Source: Vicinamibacterales bacterium
Lineage (GTDB): Bacteria; Acidobacteriota; Vicinamibacteria; Vicinamibacterales; UBA2999
Assembly (NCBI GenBank): GCA_041659285.1
Contig: JBAZYO010000001.1
Span: 372,001 to 436,000, forward strand
DNA length: 64,000 nucleotides
Direction: 5' to 3'
In this document: one piece after another, positions 26,463 through 34,866 of the stretch
Numbering within the stretch: position 1 is the first letter of the stretch
Layout of the letters: each line of letters begins with the position of its first letter
Made by a program: the position numbers and the translations under genes
Notes under the pieces: model-generated
Seen by the model: only the letters and a program-made list of their open reading frames with translations
Databases searched by the model: none
What the model was told of the DNA's origin: nothing

Positions 26463-28001
26463 CTACTTCTCCACGAACCGGTACTGCAGCGCCTCTGCCA
26501 GATGCTCGGTGGCGATGTGTTCGGCCGAGGCCAGGTCCGCGATGGTTCGCGCGACGCGGATGATGCGGTGGAAGCCGCGCGCCGACAGGTTCAGGCGTTC
26601 GGCTGAGCGCTCGAGGAGCTTGCGACCCGCGAGGTTGAGCGACGCGTGCTTCTTCAACTCCGTCCCCGCCAGGTTGGCGTTGACGCGGGCGCGGGTGCCG
26701 CGCGCGAGTTGTCGCTCACGCGCGGCCAGAACGCGGGCGCGTACCGCGGCGGAGGATTCGCCCGCTGGCCCGTCGGTCAGCGCCGTGATCGGCACCGCCT
26801 CCACTTCCACAATCAGATCGAGCCGATCCCGCAGCGGACCTGACAGCCGGTTGCGATAGCGCGCTGTCTGCTGCGGCGTGCACTTGCACGCCCGTTTCGG
26901 GTCGCCGTGATAGCCACACGGACACGGGTTCATCGCCGCCACCAGCACGAAGCGCGCGGGAAACATCACCGACCGCAGCGCGCGCGACACCGTGATGCGG
27001 CCTTCTTCGATCGGCTGGCGCAACGCCTCGAGCACGCGGCGATCGAACTCCGGCATCTCGTCGAGGAACAGCACGCCGTGATGGGCGAGGCTCACCTCGC
27101 CAGGACGAGGCGTGGCGCCGCCGCCGACCAGGGCGACGTCGGAGATGGTGTGATGCGGCGCGCGAAATGGCCGCTCCGTGAGCAGCCCGACGCCAGGACG
27201 CAGTTGCCCGGCCACCGAGTGGATCGTCGTGGCCTCAATGGCCTCATCGAACGAGAGCGGTGGCAGTATCCCCGGCAGTCTCCTGGCCAGCATGGTCTTG
27301 CCGGCGCCCGGCGGGCCGATCATCAGCAGGTTGTGGCCGCCGGCGGCGGCCACCTCGAGGGCGCGCCGCGCAAAGGCCTGCCCATGCAGGTCGGCCAGAT
27401 CGGGGTCTAGGGTGCCTAGGGTGCCTAAGGTGCCTGGGGGGCTGGAGGTGCCTGGGGGGCTGGAGGTTGAATCGACGGGCCAGTCGTCTGGCGATTGGTT
27501 GAGCCGGGATACGGCTTCCACCAAAGAACGGACGGGCAGCAGCCTGAGTCCGGTAACGACGGCCGCTTCAGCCAGGTTGTCGTGGGGGAGCAGCAGGGCC
27601 CGGGCGCCGTGTCGACGGGCCTCGACGGCAATTGCCAGCATGCCGCGCGCCGGCTGGATCGCACCGTCCAGCGATAGCTCGCCGACGTGCACGATGCCGG
27701 CCAGGCTTGACGGCTGCACCTTTCCGGTTGCCGCCAGCATGCCGAGGGCGATGGGCAAGTCGAAGGCGGGCCCGGCCTTGCGGACGTCGCCCGGGGCGAG
27801 GTTGATGGTGATGCGGTGGGCCGGGAACTCATAACCCGAGTTGCGAATTGCCGCCCGCACCCGGTCGCGGCTCTCGCGGACGCTCGCGTCCGGGAGGCCG
27901 ACGAGCTGGAAGTGGGGGAGGCCGAAGCTGACGTCGATCTCGACGTGCACCCGGCAGGCCTCGATTCCGATGACGGTCGCGCTTTCGACGGTGGCCAGCA
28001 T
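26463..28001 (-). CDS. comM: ComM/YifB-family AAA+ ATPase (Mg-chelatase-like)
   Basis: ComM is a hexameric helicase that promotes branch migration during natural transformation. From ATG 28001 (MLATVESATVIGIEACRVHV) it has 512 residues. The N-terminal S5/Lon-like domain (1-165) contains FQLVGLPDASVRESRDRVR and the NLAPGDVRK block. Walker A is IGPPGAGKTMLARRLPG, Walker B-type VLFLDEMPEF, then a MNPCPCG zinc-like turn and a C-terminal helical domain. A repetitive SSPPGTSSPPGTLGTLGT insert lies between the two domains. The upstream frame extension to 28196 would collide with the divergent coiled-coil gene and is rejected. Confidence 0.93.
   Translation of the reverse strand: MLATVESATVIGIEACRVHVEIDVSFGLPHFQLVGLPDASVRESRDRVRAAIRNSGYEFPAHRITINLAPGDVRKAGPAFDLPIALGMLAATGKVQPSSLAGIVHVGELSLDGAIQPARGMLAIAVEARRHGARALLLPHDNLAEAAVVTGLRLLPVRSLVEAVSRLNQSPDDWPVDSTSSPPGTSSPPGTLGTLGTLDPDLADLHGQAFARRALEVAAAGGHNLLMIGPPGAGKTMLARRLPGILPPLSFDEAIEATTIHSVAGQLRPGVGLLTERPFRAPHHTISDVALVGGGATPRPGEVSLAHHGVLFLDEMPEFDRRVLEALRQPIEEGRITVSRALRSVMFPARFVLVAAMNPCPCGYHGDPKRACKCTPQQTARYRNRLSGPLRDRLDLIVEVEAVPITALTDGPAGESSAAVRARVLAARERQLARGTRARVNANLAGTELKKHASLNLAGRKLLERSAERLNLSARGFHRIIRVARTIADLASAEHIATEHLAEALQYRFVEK
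27408..27466 (+). repeat. In-frame minisatellite inside comM
   Basis: The region contains TAGGGTGCC-type 9-base units followed by two 18-base units of the GGTGCCTGGGGGGCTGGA type. All units are multiples of three, so the comM frame is kept. They encode the Ser/Pro/Gly/Thr-rich linker between the Lon-like and AAA+ domains. Copy number could vary between strains. Confidence 0.7.
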
Positions 28002-28170
28002 GCGCACCACAGTGCAATCGCACTGCCGGAGGCCGCCATTGCGATTCAGGCGGAAACGGAGGGATCGCGTCAGGACCGGGCGCAGGCGTCGCAGAATCCG
28101 CCACGCCGGCGCCGCCGGGATACCGCAGTTTTTGCGCCCGCCGGCTGTTCCTTCACCAGGGCCGGCGCTA

Positions 28171-28176
28171 TATACT
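28171..28176 (+). promoter_or_regulatory. Candidate -10 box of the coiled-coil gene
   Basis: TATACT ends 8 bases before the ATG at 28184. Transcription would begin at about 28183-28184, giving a leaderless mRNA. No Shine-Dalgarno sequence is present and the -35 region is weak. Confidence 0.35.
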
Positions 28177-28183
28177 CTCGGGC

Positions 28184-30889
28184 ATGCTCGACGCACTCTT
28201 TGGCGGCAACAGCGGCAACAAGAAACAGCAGCAGGACGAGCTGCAAGCCCTGGTCAATCAGGCGCGTGAAGAGCGCGCCGCGCTGAGTGCCATGCTCACG
28301 CAAATGGCCGGTGGCACCTCCAAGCTCGCGCAAACCAGCAAGGCGCTGGACCAGGTGGGGCAGAAGGCCGACCTGACCCTGAAGAAGCTCGAGGAGCTGG
28401 GGACCAGGGTGACCGGCTACGACGAGCGCGCCAAGGGCCTCGAGCAGATCGAGAAGCGTATTGGCGGCGTGCTCGACCAGGTCACCGAAGCGCACCGAAT
28501 CTCGGAGAAGATCACCGCGCCCGATGGTGAGCTGCAAAAGCATCGCCTCGCGGTCAACCAACTCGCGTCACAGGCGCTCGAGAACCAGGCCACGATTGAA
28601 ACGCTCCGCAAGGAACGGTCGTCGTTCGAGGACCTGCGCGGGCAGCTCAAGGTCTCCACCGCCGAGGTCGTCCGGTCGGTGGAAAGCGTGGCCACGCTCA
28701 AGGGCGAGCTCGACACCGTCCGCTCCGTCGGCGCCCAGTTGACGCAGGAATTCGCCCGCATCCGCGAGGCCTCGCGCGAGGCCAAAGACGACTCGGTCTC
28801 GGCCACCGAGGCGGTGAAGGAAATCGAGAAGAAGCTCGGGCCGCTCGTGCAGCTGCAGGAGTTGAGCAAGAACACCGAAGAGCGCCTCAACTCCCTGAAC
28901 TCGCTCGCCGAGCACGTCTCGCAGAAGGCCAAGGCCCTCGAGGCGCAGAAGCACGCCGTGGAGCGCGCCGTGGTCGAAGCCAACCGTCTCAACGAGATGG
29001 TGTGGGCCATGGACGTCCAGATTGCCAAGCTGAACGAAGGTGCCAAGCAGGTGGCGCGGGCCGAAGATACCGTGGCCCGCATGGAGAAGCTGGCCCAGGA
29101 AACGTCGGCACAGCTGTCGGCGGCGACCACCGCGCGCGAAGAGTTCTCGCGCGAGTTCGGCCGCCTCGACAAGGAGAGCCGCGGCCTGTCGGAGTACCTC
29201 AAGACCACCGTCGAGCGGCTGTCGGTGGACAAGAAGGAATTCGACGCTTTCGACCACCGGCTGCGCGCCCTGTCGGCCGCCGTCGGCGAGTCGGAAACGC
29301 GCATGGACGGCGTGCTCGCCAAAGACAAGTCGCTGTCGGCCATGAACCAGCGCGCCGACGAGTTGAGCAAGGACTTCCAGACCCTGATGGCGCAGGCCGA
29401 CGAGATGGCCCGCAAGCAGGGCGCCCTCGAAGCGCTCGGCGAGCGGCTCGCGCAGGTGGACGAACTGGGCCGCCGCACCATGGCGCAGCACGACAGCCTG
29501 CTGCAGTCGCGGCAGGACCTCGACGTGCTGCGATCGGAGATCGCGGACTTCCACAAGTCGTACGCCGAAGCCTCGGTGCTGCGCGACAAGCTGTCGGTGG
29601 ATCGCGCCTCGCTCGAGGCGTTCGGCGAGCGCGCCACCACGCTGCTCAGCCGCACGCCGGAGCTCGAGTCGAAGATGGACGCCGTGCTCAGCAAGATGGC
29701 CACCGTGGACGAAGGCACCAAGTCGGCGACCCGGCTCGGCGAGCTGGCGGCCGAGCTCGACGCCCAGCTGACGCGCGTCGGCGCCCGGCTGCAGTTCATC
29801 GAGAAGCTCGAAAGCCGCATCAACAACCTCCACGTCGTCACCTCCGACGTGGATCGCAAGCTGGCCGAACAGCTCGCGCGCCGCAACGAAGTGGAGAGCC
29901 TCAAGGGCCTGTGCGACACGCTCGGCACGCAGGTGGTCGATGCGCAGCAGAAACTCGACGGCGTTGCCGCGCTGCAGGCGCGCCTGCTGCCGCTCACCGC
30001 GCAGGTGGCCACCCTCGGTCAGTCCATCGAACGTTCGCAGCAGCTCGTCCAGACCGTGAAGCAGGAAGAAGCGACGGTGCACGAGCAGAAGGCGCGGCTC
30101 ACCGAGCTGGTCGAGCAGAGCAAGAACCTGGCCTCGGAAACCGCCGAGCGCCTCAAGCAGGTGCAGACGGTCGGCGACGAGCTGGGCCGCGCCGCCGGCA
30201 TCAAGGAAGAGCTGTTCACCGAGCTGGCCCGGGTGCAGGCCCGCCAGCGCGACGCGGTGACGCAGACCGAGGCGGCCGAGGATCAGCTGAAGCGCGCCGA
30301 GACCATGGTCAAGCAGCTCGAGCAGCGCCGCACGCAACTGGCGTTCTCCGAGAAGAAGATCACCACCTTCGAGCAGCGGCTTACCGACCTCACGCGCGCT
30401 ACCGAAGGCGTCGAGCAGAAGATCAAGCTGATCGGCGAGAAAGAATCACTGGTCCAGGCCGTGAAGGCCGAAGTGGAGAGCGTCCACAAGATCAGCAGCC
30501 GCAGCAAGGCCGACCTGCAGTTCGTGACCGATCATCGCGCCGAGGTCACCGACCTGCGCGGCAAGGTCGAAGACCTGCTCGGCCGGGTCAGCGACACCGA
30601 CGCCAAGATCGCCGACATCGAGTCGCGCCGCAAGATGGTGGAGGAGGTGCAGACGCGCGCCAACGCCATCACCAACCTGCTCGACGACATCAACGTCAAC
30701 CTGGAGATGCTCGGCGAGCAGCGCGCCGTGATCGATCACGTGGGCGAGAAGCTGGCCCGGCTCGACTTCATGGTGCAGGAAGCGCAGAACACGCTCCGGG
30801 CCTTGCAGCGCGAGCGCGAAGTGGCCGAGCGCATCGAACAGGGCATCAAGTCGCTGCGCGCGCGCAGCGGCGAAACCAAGAGCGCGTAG
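28184..30889 (+). CDS. Large coiled-coil protein, unknown function
   Basis: This 901-residue protein is almost entirely charged helix. After a short head (MLDALFGGNSGNKKQQQDEL) the sequence shows heptad-like Leu/Ala/Val spacing throughout, many Glu, Lys, Gln and Arg, very few aromatic residues and few Pro. No signal peptide, membrane helix or catalytic motif is visible. It resembles filament-forming or chromosome-scaffolding coiled-coil proteins in composition only. It is divergent from comM with 182 bases between them. It was chosen over the long reverse-strand frames covering the same bases because its codon pattern and composition are coherent. A structural role is a guess. Confidence 0.75.
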   Translation: MLDALFGGNSGNKKQQQDELQALVNQAREERAALSAMLTQMAGGTSKLAQTSKALDQVGQKADLTLKKLEELGTRVTGYDERAKGLEQIEKRIGGVLDQVTEAHRISEKITAPDGELQKHRLAVNQLASQALENQATIETLRKERSSFEDLRGQLKVSTAEVVRSVESVATLKGELDTVRSVGAQLTQEFARIREASREAKDDSVSATEAVKEIEKKLGPLVQLQELSKNTEERLNSLNSLAEHVSQKAKALEAQKHAVERAVVEANRLNEMVWAMDVQIAKLNEGAKQVARAEDTVARMEKLAQETSAQLSAATTAREEFSREFGRLDKESRGLSEYLKTTVERLSVDKKEFDAFDHRLRALSAAVGESETRMDGVLAKDKSLSAMNQRADELSKDFQTLMAQADEMARKQGALEALGERLAQVDELGRRTMAQHDSLLQSRQDLDVLRSEIADFHKSYAEASVLRDKLSVDRASLEAFGERATTLLSRTPELESKMDAVLSKMATVDEGTKSATRLGELAAELDAQLTRVGARLQFIEKLESRINNLHVVTSDVDRKLAEQLARRNEVESLKGLCDTLGTQVVDAQQKLDGVAALQARLLPLTAQVATLGQSIERSQQLVQTVKQEEATVHEQKARLTELVEQSKNLASETAERLKQVQTVGDELGRAAGIKEELFTELARVQARQRDAVTQTEAAEDQLKRAETMVKQLEQRRTQLAFSEKKITTFEQRLTDLTRATEGVEQKIKLIGEKESLVQAVKAEVESVHKISSRSKADLQFVTDHRAEVTDLRGKVEDLLGRVSDTDAKIADIESRRKMVEEVQTRANAITNLLDDINVNLEMLGEQRAVIDHVGEKLARLDFMVQEAQNTLRALQREREVAERIEQGIKSLRARSGETKSA

Positions 30890-30898
30890 AAGGGGAAC

Positions 30899-30933
30899 GG
30901 CGGCACTGAAGTGCCGCCCTACTGGCACTACTG
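30899..30933 (-). repeat. Dispersed 35-bp palindromic repeat at mltD stop
   Basis: This is the inverse copy of the element at 12972-13006, matching at 34 of 35 bases. GGCGGCAC (30899-30906) pairs with GTGCCGCC (30911-30918) around TGAA. Read on the minus strand it begins with the last Gln codon and the TAG stop of the transglycosylase gene. It lies between two convergent genes and may end both transcripts. Confidence 0.75.
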
Positions 30934-32655
30934 CTGGGTGTTGGCGACGGCGCCCGGCGAGCGGACGACCAGGCGGTCGCCGACATTCAGCTTGGTGCCG
31001 CGCATCTTGTTCCAGTTCCGGAGTTGCGCCACGGTGGCGCCGGTCTTGCGGGCAATCGCCGACAGCGTATCGCCGGCCCGCACGCGGTAGGTCCGGGCCG
31101 TCGGCTCGTCCGCCACCGCGAGGGTCTCCGCCAGCACATCCTCGACCGCCGCTTCGGCCGCCTTTTCCAGATCGCCTGACGCCACCCGCGCCAGCAGGCT
31201 GGACGAAGGCATGCGCGGAATCACCAGCTTGGCGCCGGTGGCGACGCGCGAAGTCACGCGCAGGTAATTCGCTTCCGCCAGGTCGGTGCGGTTCACGCGC
31301 AGCTTCTTGGCAATCAACGCCAGCGTCTCGCCCTTCTTCACCGTATGCCACTGCATGGCGTTCAGCTGGCCGGGCGCCGACGCCGCCAGGCCGTCACGCA
31401 CGCGATCGGCGGTGCCGTGCGGCACCTTGATCGAATACTGGCCCTTCTTCACGGGCGTGGTCCAGCGGCGGAATTCCGGGTTGAGCTTCTGGATGTCGTC
31501 CACCGGTACGCCGGCCCACTCCGCGACGCGGCGCAGGTCGAGCGCGGGCGGCGCCATCACCGTTTCGGTCGGCGCCGCCACAATCGGCACGATGTCGAAA
31601 CCGTACTGCGCCGGGTTCTTGGCGATGATTACGGCCGCCAGGATCATCGGCACGTAATCGCGCGTCTCGCGCGGCAGGAACTGCGTGGTCGCGCTCAGTT
31701 GCCAGAAGTCGTTCTTGCGGCTGCGCGTCAGCGCCCGCTTCACGCGGCCGGGCCCGCCGTTGTACGACGCCATGGCCAGATGCCAGTCTTCGAAGGTCCG
31801 GTACAGCGTCTTGAGGTACTTCGCCGCCGCCAGCGTGGCCTTCTCGGGGTCCGCGCGTTCGTCGAGGTACCAGTCGGCCTTGAGGCCGTTCTCGAGCGCG
31901 GTGCCGCGCATGAACTGCCACACGCCGCGGGCCTTCGCGCGCGACAGTGCCGACGGCTTGAACGCGCTCTCGATCAGCGGCACGTAGGCGAGGTCCAGCG
32001 GCAGGCCCTCGGCCCGGAACGTGGCCTGGATCATCGGCAGGTACTGCGCGCCACGCGCCAGCCCTTCCGTCAGGAATTCCCGCAGACGTCCCTGGAACAA
32101 CTCCACGTAGCGCAGCACGCGGTCGTTGGTGGGGATGGGAATGTCGTGGCCGGTGGTCTCGAGGTCAGCCTCGACCGTTTCCGCCGTCGCCAGCGTCGGC
32201 TTGGCGGTGTCAAAGGTCTCGATGGCCAGCAGGGTGTCGATCGAGGCCGGCTCGGTCCGGGTTTCGGTGAAGCCGTCGCCCTTGGCCAGCGCGTTCTGTT
32301 CGAGCACGCTGATGCGATCCACGAGCCGGTCGAAGTGCTCGCGCATCCGCGCATCGGTCCGCGCGCCGTCTGGCGATTCCAGCAGGATATCGAGCGACCG
32401 GTCGAACTCGCTCCTGGCCCCCTCGAGGTGGCCGAGCGTCAGTTCCCTCTGCCCGGTGGCGAAATGGCGATCCGACTCGGCAATCAGCAGCGCTACAGGA
32501 TCAGGACGCGCCGCCGCGACGGGAGCCTGAGTGACGGTGGCGACTGGCGGTTGGGGAACGACCTTGGCCGTCTTTGCGCCTGAGCCACTGACACATCCCG
32601 AAAATATGGATGTGCAACACAGGAGCACGATGGGGAGGTGAGTCTTGCTCAGCAT
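30928..32655 (-). CDS. MltD-like lytic transglycosylase lipoprotein with LysM repeats
   Basis: This membrane-bound murein transglycosylase cleaves the glycan strand to 1,6-anhydro-MurNAc ends. From ATG 32655 it has 575 residues with a lipoprotein signal (VLLCCTSIFSGC). After a linker and helical region (about 60-190), the SLT domain (about 195-340) shows VPLIESAFKPSALSRAKARG with the catalytic Glu, GVWQFM and ASYNGGPGRVKRAL. Three LysM-like segments follow (PVDDIQKLNPEF; a clear LysM near 435-480, WHTVKKGETLALIAKKL; and a last one YRVRAGDTLSAIARKTG). The final two codons overlap a dispersed repeat. Confidence 0.92.
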   Translation of the reverse strand: MLSKTHLPIVLLCCTSIFSGCVSGSGAKTAKVVPQPPVATVTQAPVAAARPDPVALLIAESDRHFATGQRELTLGHLEGARSEFDRSLDILLESPDGARTDARMREHFDRLVDRISVLEQNALAKGDGFTETRTEPASIDTLLAIETFDTAKPTLATAETVEADLETTGHDIPIPTNDRVLRYVELFQGRLREFLTEGLARGAQYLPMIQATFRAEGLPLDLAYVPLIESAFKPSALSRAKARGVWQFMRGTALENGLKADWYLDERADPEKATLAAAKYLKTLYRTFEDWHLAMASYNGGPGRVKRALTRSRKNDFWQLSATTQFLPRETRDYVPMILAAVIIAKNPAQYGFDIVPIVAAPTETVMAPPALDLRRVAEWAGVPVDDIQKLNPEFRRWTTPVKKGQYSIKVPHGTADRVRDGLAASAPGQLNAMQWHTVKKGETLALIAKKLRVNRTDLAEANYLRVTSRVATGAKLVIPRMPSSSLLARVASGDLEKAAEAAVEDVLAETLAVADEPTARTYRVRAGDTLSAIARKTGATVAQLRNWNKMRGTKLNVGDRLVVRSPGAVANTQQ

Positions 32656-32720
32656 TCGGGGGACGAGGATACCGAGGCAGGGTAACACGCGACCAAGTTT
32701 GGGGTCAAACTTGTTGTGGC

Positions 32721-34529
32721 TCAGCTGTTTACAGAAGGCCAGCCGGCGTGGAGGAACACCTTCGCCGCCTCGCCGGCATCGCGGGCGGACGGAGTGACGA
32801 TGGTTCGCTCGCCAATCAACAGCTTTCGCCCATCGCGAACGGCCAGCCGAACATCCTCTTCACAAACAAACTTCTCGGGCTCGCCAGCCGGTGCCTCGGG
32901 TGCCTTGGGCCCGCCTTCGCGGCCGTAGGCCGCTTCCACCTTCGCTGAAGCTCCGGCGGACAGGTCGGCGAGGTCTCGCCGCAGCTCGCCTGCTTCCCGG
33001 CGAGCGGAGGCGGATGCCACGCCTGCCGGTGCCAGACCGCGGGTGGCCAAAAACCTGTCGATTCTGCTGGTTAGCGCGTCAGCCGAGATTGATTCCGGTT
33101 GTGGCTTGGATGGCGCTTTGGGCAAAGCTGGTGCGCTTGGTGCCGGCGCCGGATTCGCCGGGCGCAGTTCGTAAGCGACCCGCTTGATGTTCAGTAAGTG
33201 CTTTGGTGAGATGTTGTCCGACGTGATATTGCCGCCGAAACCGCCGCACCCCAGCGTCATCGCCGGATCCAGCCCCGTCGTCATGCCAATCGACCCGTGC
33301 GTGGTGGGCGTGTTGACGCAGATGCGGTAGGCCGGCTTGTGCAGGCCGAACTCGAGAATGACGGCGTCGTTCTGCGAGTGGATCGACATGGTGTGGCCCA
33401 TGCCTCCGTACTTCAGGATCTGCTTGCAGCGCTCGCAGCCCTCGCGCCAATCCTTGACGATGTAATACGAGAGCACCGGGCAGAGCTTTTCAATCGACAA
33501 CGGAAACTCGCGGCCCACCCCTGACAGCTCGGCAATCAGGGCGCGCGTGCCGGCCGGCACCGTGACGCCGATCTGCTGGGCTATGAACGCGGCCGACTTG
33601 CCGACAAACGCCGGGTTGGGCAACAGCTGCGGCGTGACCAGCACCTTGGCGAGCTTTTCGGCATCCGCGGGCGACAGGAAGTAGCCGCCCTGGTCCTTGA
33701 ACTGGCGCCGCGCTTCCGGCTCCACGGCCTGATCGACGACGACGGAGTTGGGCGAGGAGCAGAGCACCCCATTGTCGAACGACTTGCCGGTGAGGATGTC
33801 GCTGGCCGCCTTGCGCACATCGGCGCTCGACTCGATGTAGCAGGGGGCGTTGCCCGGGCCCACGCCGTAGGCGGGCTTGCCCGCGCTGTAGGCCGCGCGC
33901 ACCAGGCCCATGCCGCCGGTGGCGAGGATCACCGACACCTCGCGCGCCTTCATCAGTTCTTGCGTGCCTTCGAGCGTGACCGTGTTCATCCAGCCGATGG
34001 CGCCGTCCGGCAACCCGGCGCGGCGGCCGGCCTCGTTCATGATGTCGGCGGTGCGCGTGATGCAGCGGGCGGCCGACGGGTGCGGCGTCATCACCACGGC
34101 GCAGCGCGCCTTGATCGAGATCAGGATCTTGTAGATCGCGGTGGACGTGGGATTGGTGGACGGAATAACGGCGGCGACCACGCCGAACGGCTCGGCAATC
34201 TCGATGATCTTGCGGTCTTCAATCCGGTTGATCACGCCCACCGTCTTCATGGGCTTGATGAAGTCGTAGACCCGCTGCGAGGCAAACAGGTTCTTCTGGA
34301 TCTTGTCGCTCACGACGCCGTAGGTCGTCTCTTCCACGGCGAGCCGGGCCAGGGCCTCGGCATGGGGCGTCACCGCCGCGGCCATGGCCTCGACGATGCG
34401 ATCGATCTGGTCCTGGGAAAACTCGGCAAGCGTGGCCTGCGCCAGCTTGGCGCGGCGCGCCAGCGCGCGCGCCTCGGCGATCGAGGCGAGATCCTTGTCG
34501 GTTTGGGCGGGTGAAGCGGCGGCGGCCAA
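32721..34529 (-). CDS. Microcompartment-type acylating aldehyde dehydrogenase with extended C-terminus
   Basis: This CoA-acylating aldehyde dehydrogenase (602 residues) is of the kind housed in bacterial microcompartments. The core (1-455) shows PSTNPTST (123-130), GVGPGNAPCYIE and the catalytic C257 in KSFDNGVLCSSPNSV. Three extra parts follow: a Pro/Ala linker (456-480), an amphipathic helix (SADALTSRIDRFLATRGL, near 482-499) that looks like an encapsulation peptide, and a module at 553-596 (VCEEDVRLAVRDGRKLLIGE, then TPSARD). The last motif occurs in other microcompartment enzymes. It would make acyl-CoA from a toxic aldehyde inside a protein shell. It starts 4 bases after the shell-protein gene. 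Confidence 0.9.
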   Translation of the reverse strand: MAAAASPAQTDKDLASIAEARALARRAKLAQATLAEFSQDQIDRIVEAMAAAVTPHAEALARLAVEETTYGVVSDKIQKNLFASQRVYDFIKPMKTVGVINRIEDRKIIEIAEPFGVVAAVIPSTNPTSTAIYKILISIKARCAVVMTPHPSAARCITRTADIMNEAGRRAGLPDGAIGWMNTVTLEGTQELMKAREVSVILATGGMGLVRAAYSAGKPAYGVGPGNAPCYIESSADVRKAASDILTGKSFDNGVLCSSPNSVVVDQAVEPEARRQFKDQGGYFLSPADAEKLAKVLVTPQLLPNPAFVGKSAAFIAQQIGVTVPAGTRALIAELSGVGREFPLSIEKLCPVLSYYIVKDWREGCERCKQILKYGGMGHTMSIHSQNDAVILEFGLHKPAYRICVNTPTTHGSIGMTTGLDPAMTLGCGGFGGNITSDNISPKHLLNIKRVAYELRPANPAPAPSAPALPKAPSKPQPESISADALTSRIDRFLATRGLAPAGVASASARREAGELRRDLADLSAGASAKVEAAYGREGGPKAPEAPAGEPEKFVCEEDVRLAVRDGRKLLIGERTIVTPSARDAGEAAKVFLHAGWPSVNS

Positions 34530-34533
34530 AGCC

Positions 34534-34830
34534 TTAAGCCTTAGGCAGGATTCTTTCGACTTCGGCGTGCGGCCTGGGAATTACGTGCACCGACACCAGT
34601 TCGCCCACCCGGCGGGCGGCGGCGGCGCCGGCGTCCGTGGCGGCCTTGACCGCGCCCACGTCGCCCCGGACGAGCACCGTGACGTAGCCCGCGCCGATGT
34701 ATTCCGTGCCGATTAACACCACATTTGCGGCCTTGACCATGGCGTCGGCCGCCTCCACCGAGCCAATAAAGCCCTTGGTTTCGACCATGCCCAGTGCGTC
34801 TCGTGGAGTGTCCATCGGAATGGAGTGCAT
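34534..34830 (-). CDS. BMC-H microcompartment shell protein (PduA/EutM-like)
   Basis: This 98-residue single BMC-domain protein forms hexameric tiles of a microcompartment shell. The family signature is plain: ALGMVETKGFIGSVEAADAM, then VTVLVRGDVGAVKAATDAG and a late HVIPRPH. The pore loop reads YIGAG where PduA has KIGSG, so the pore-lining Ser is replaced by Ala. The start is ATG 34830; a second ATG at 34815 is possible. No pentamer (BMC-P) or trimer (BMC-T) gene is in the window. Directly upstream, after 36 bases, a lipoprotein gene runs the other way. Confidence 0.93.
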   Translation of the reverse strand: MHSIPMDTPRDALGMVETKGFIGSVEAADAMVKAANVVLIGTEYIGAGYVTVLVRGDVGAVKAATDAGAAAARRVGELVSVHVIPRPHAEVERILPKA

Positions 34831-34866
34831 GATATTCTCGTTCGACAACCTATGCAACGGAGAGAC

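Noticed and set aside
28568..30337. 589-codon minus-strand frame opposite the coiled-coil gene
   Set aside because: Leu/His/Arg/Gly-rich shadow. The plus-strand product has coherent heptad structure and a promoter-like -10 box.
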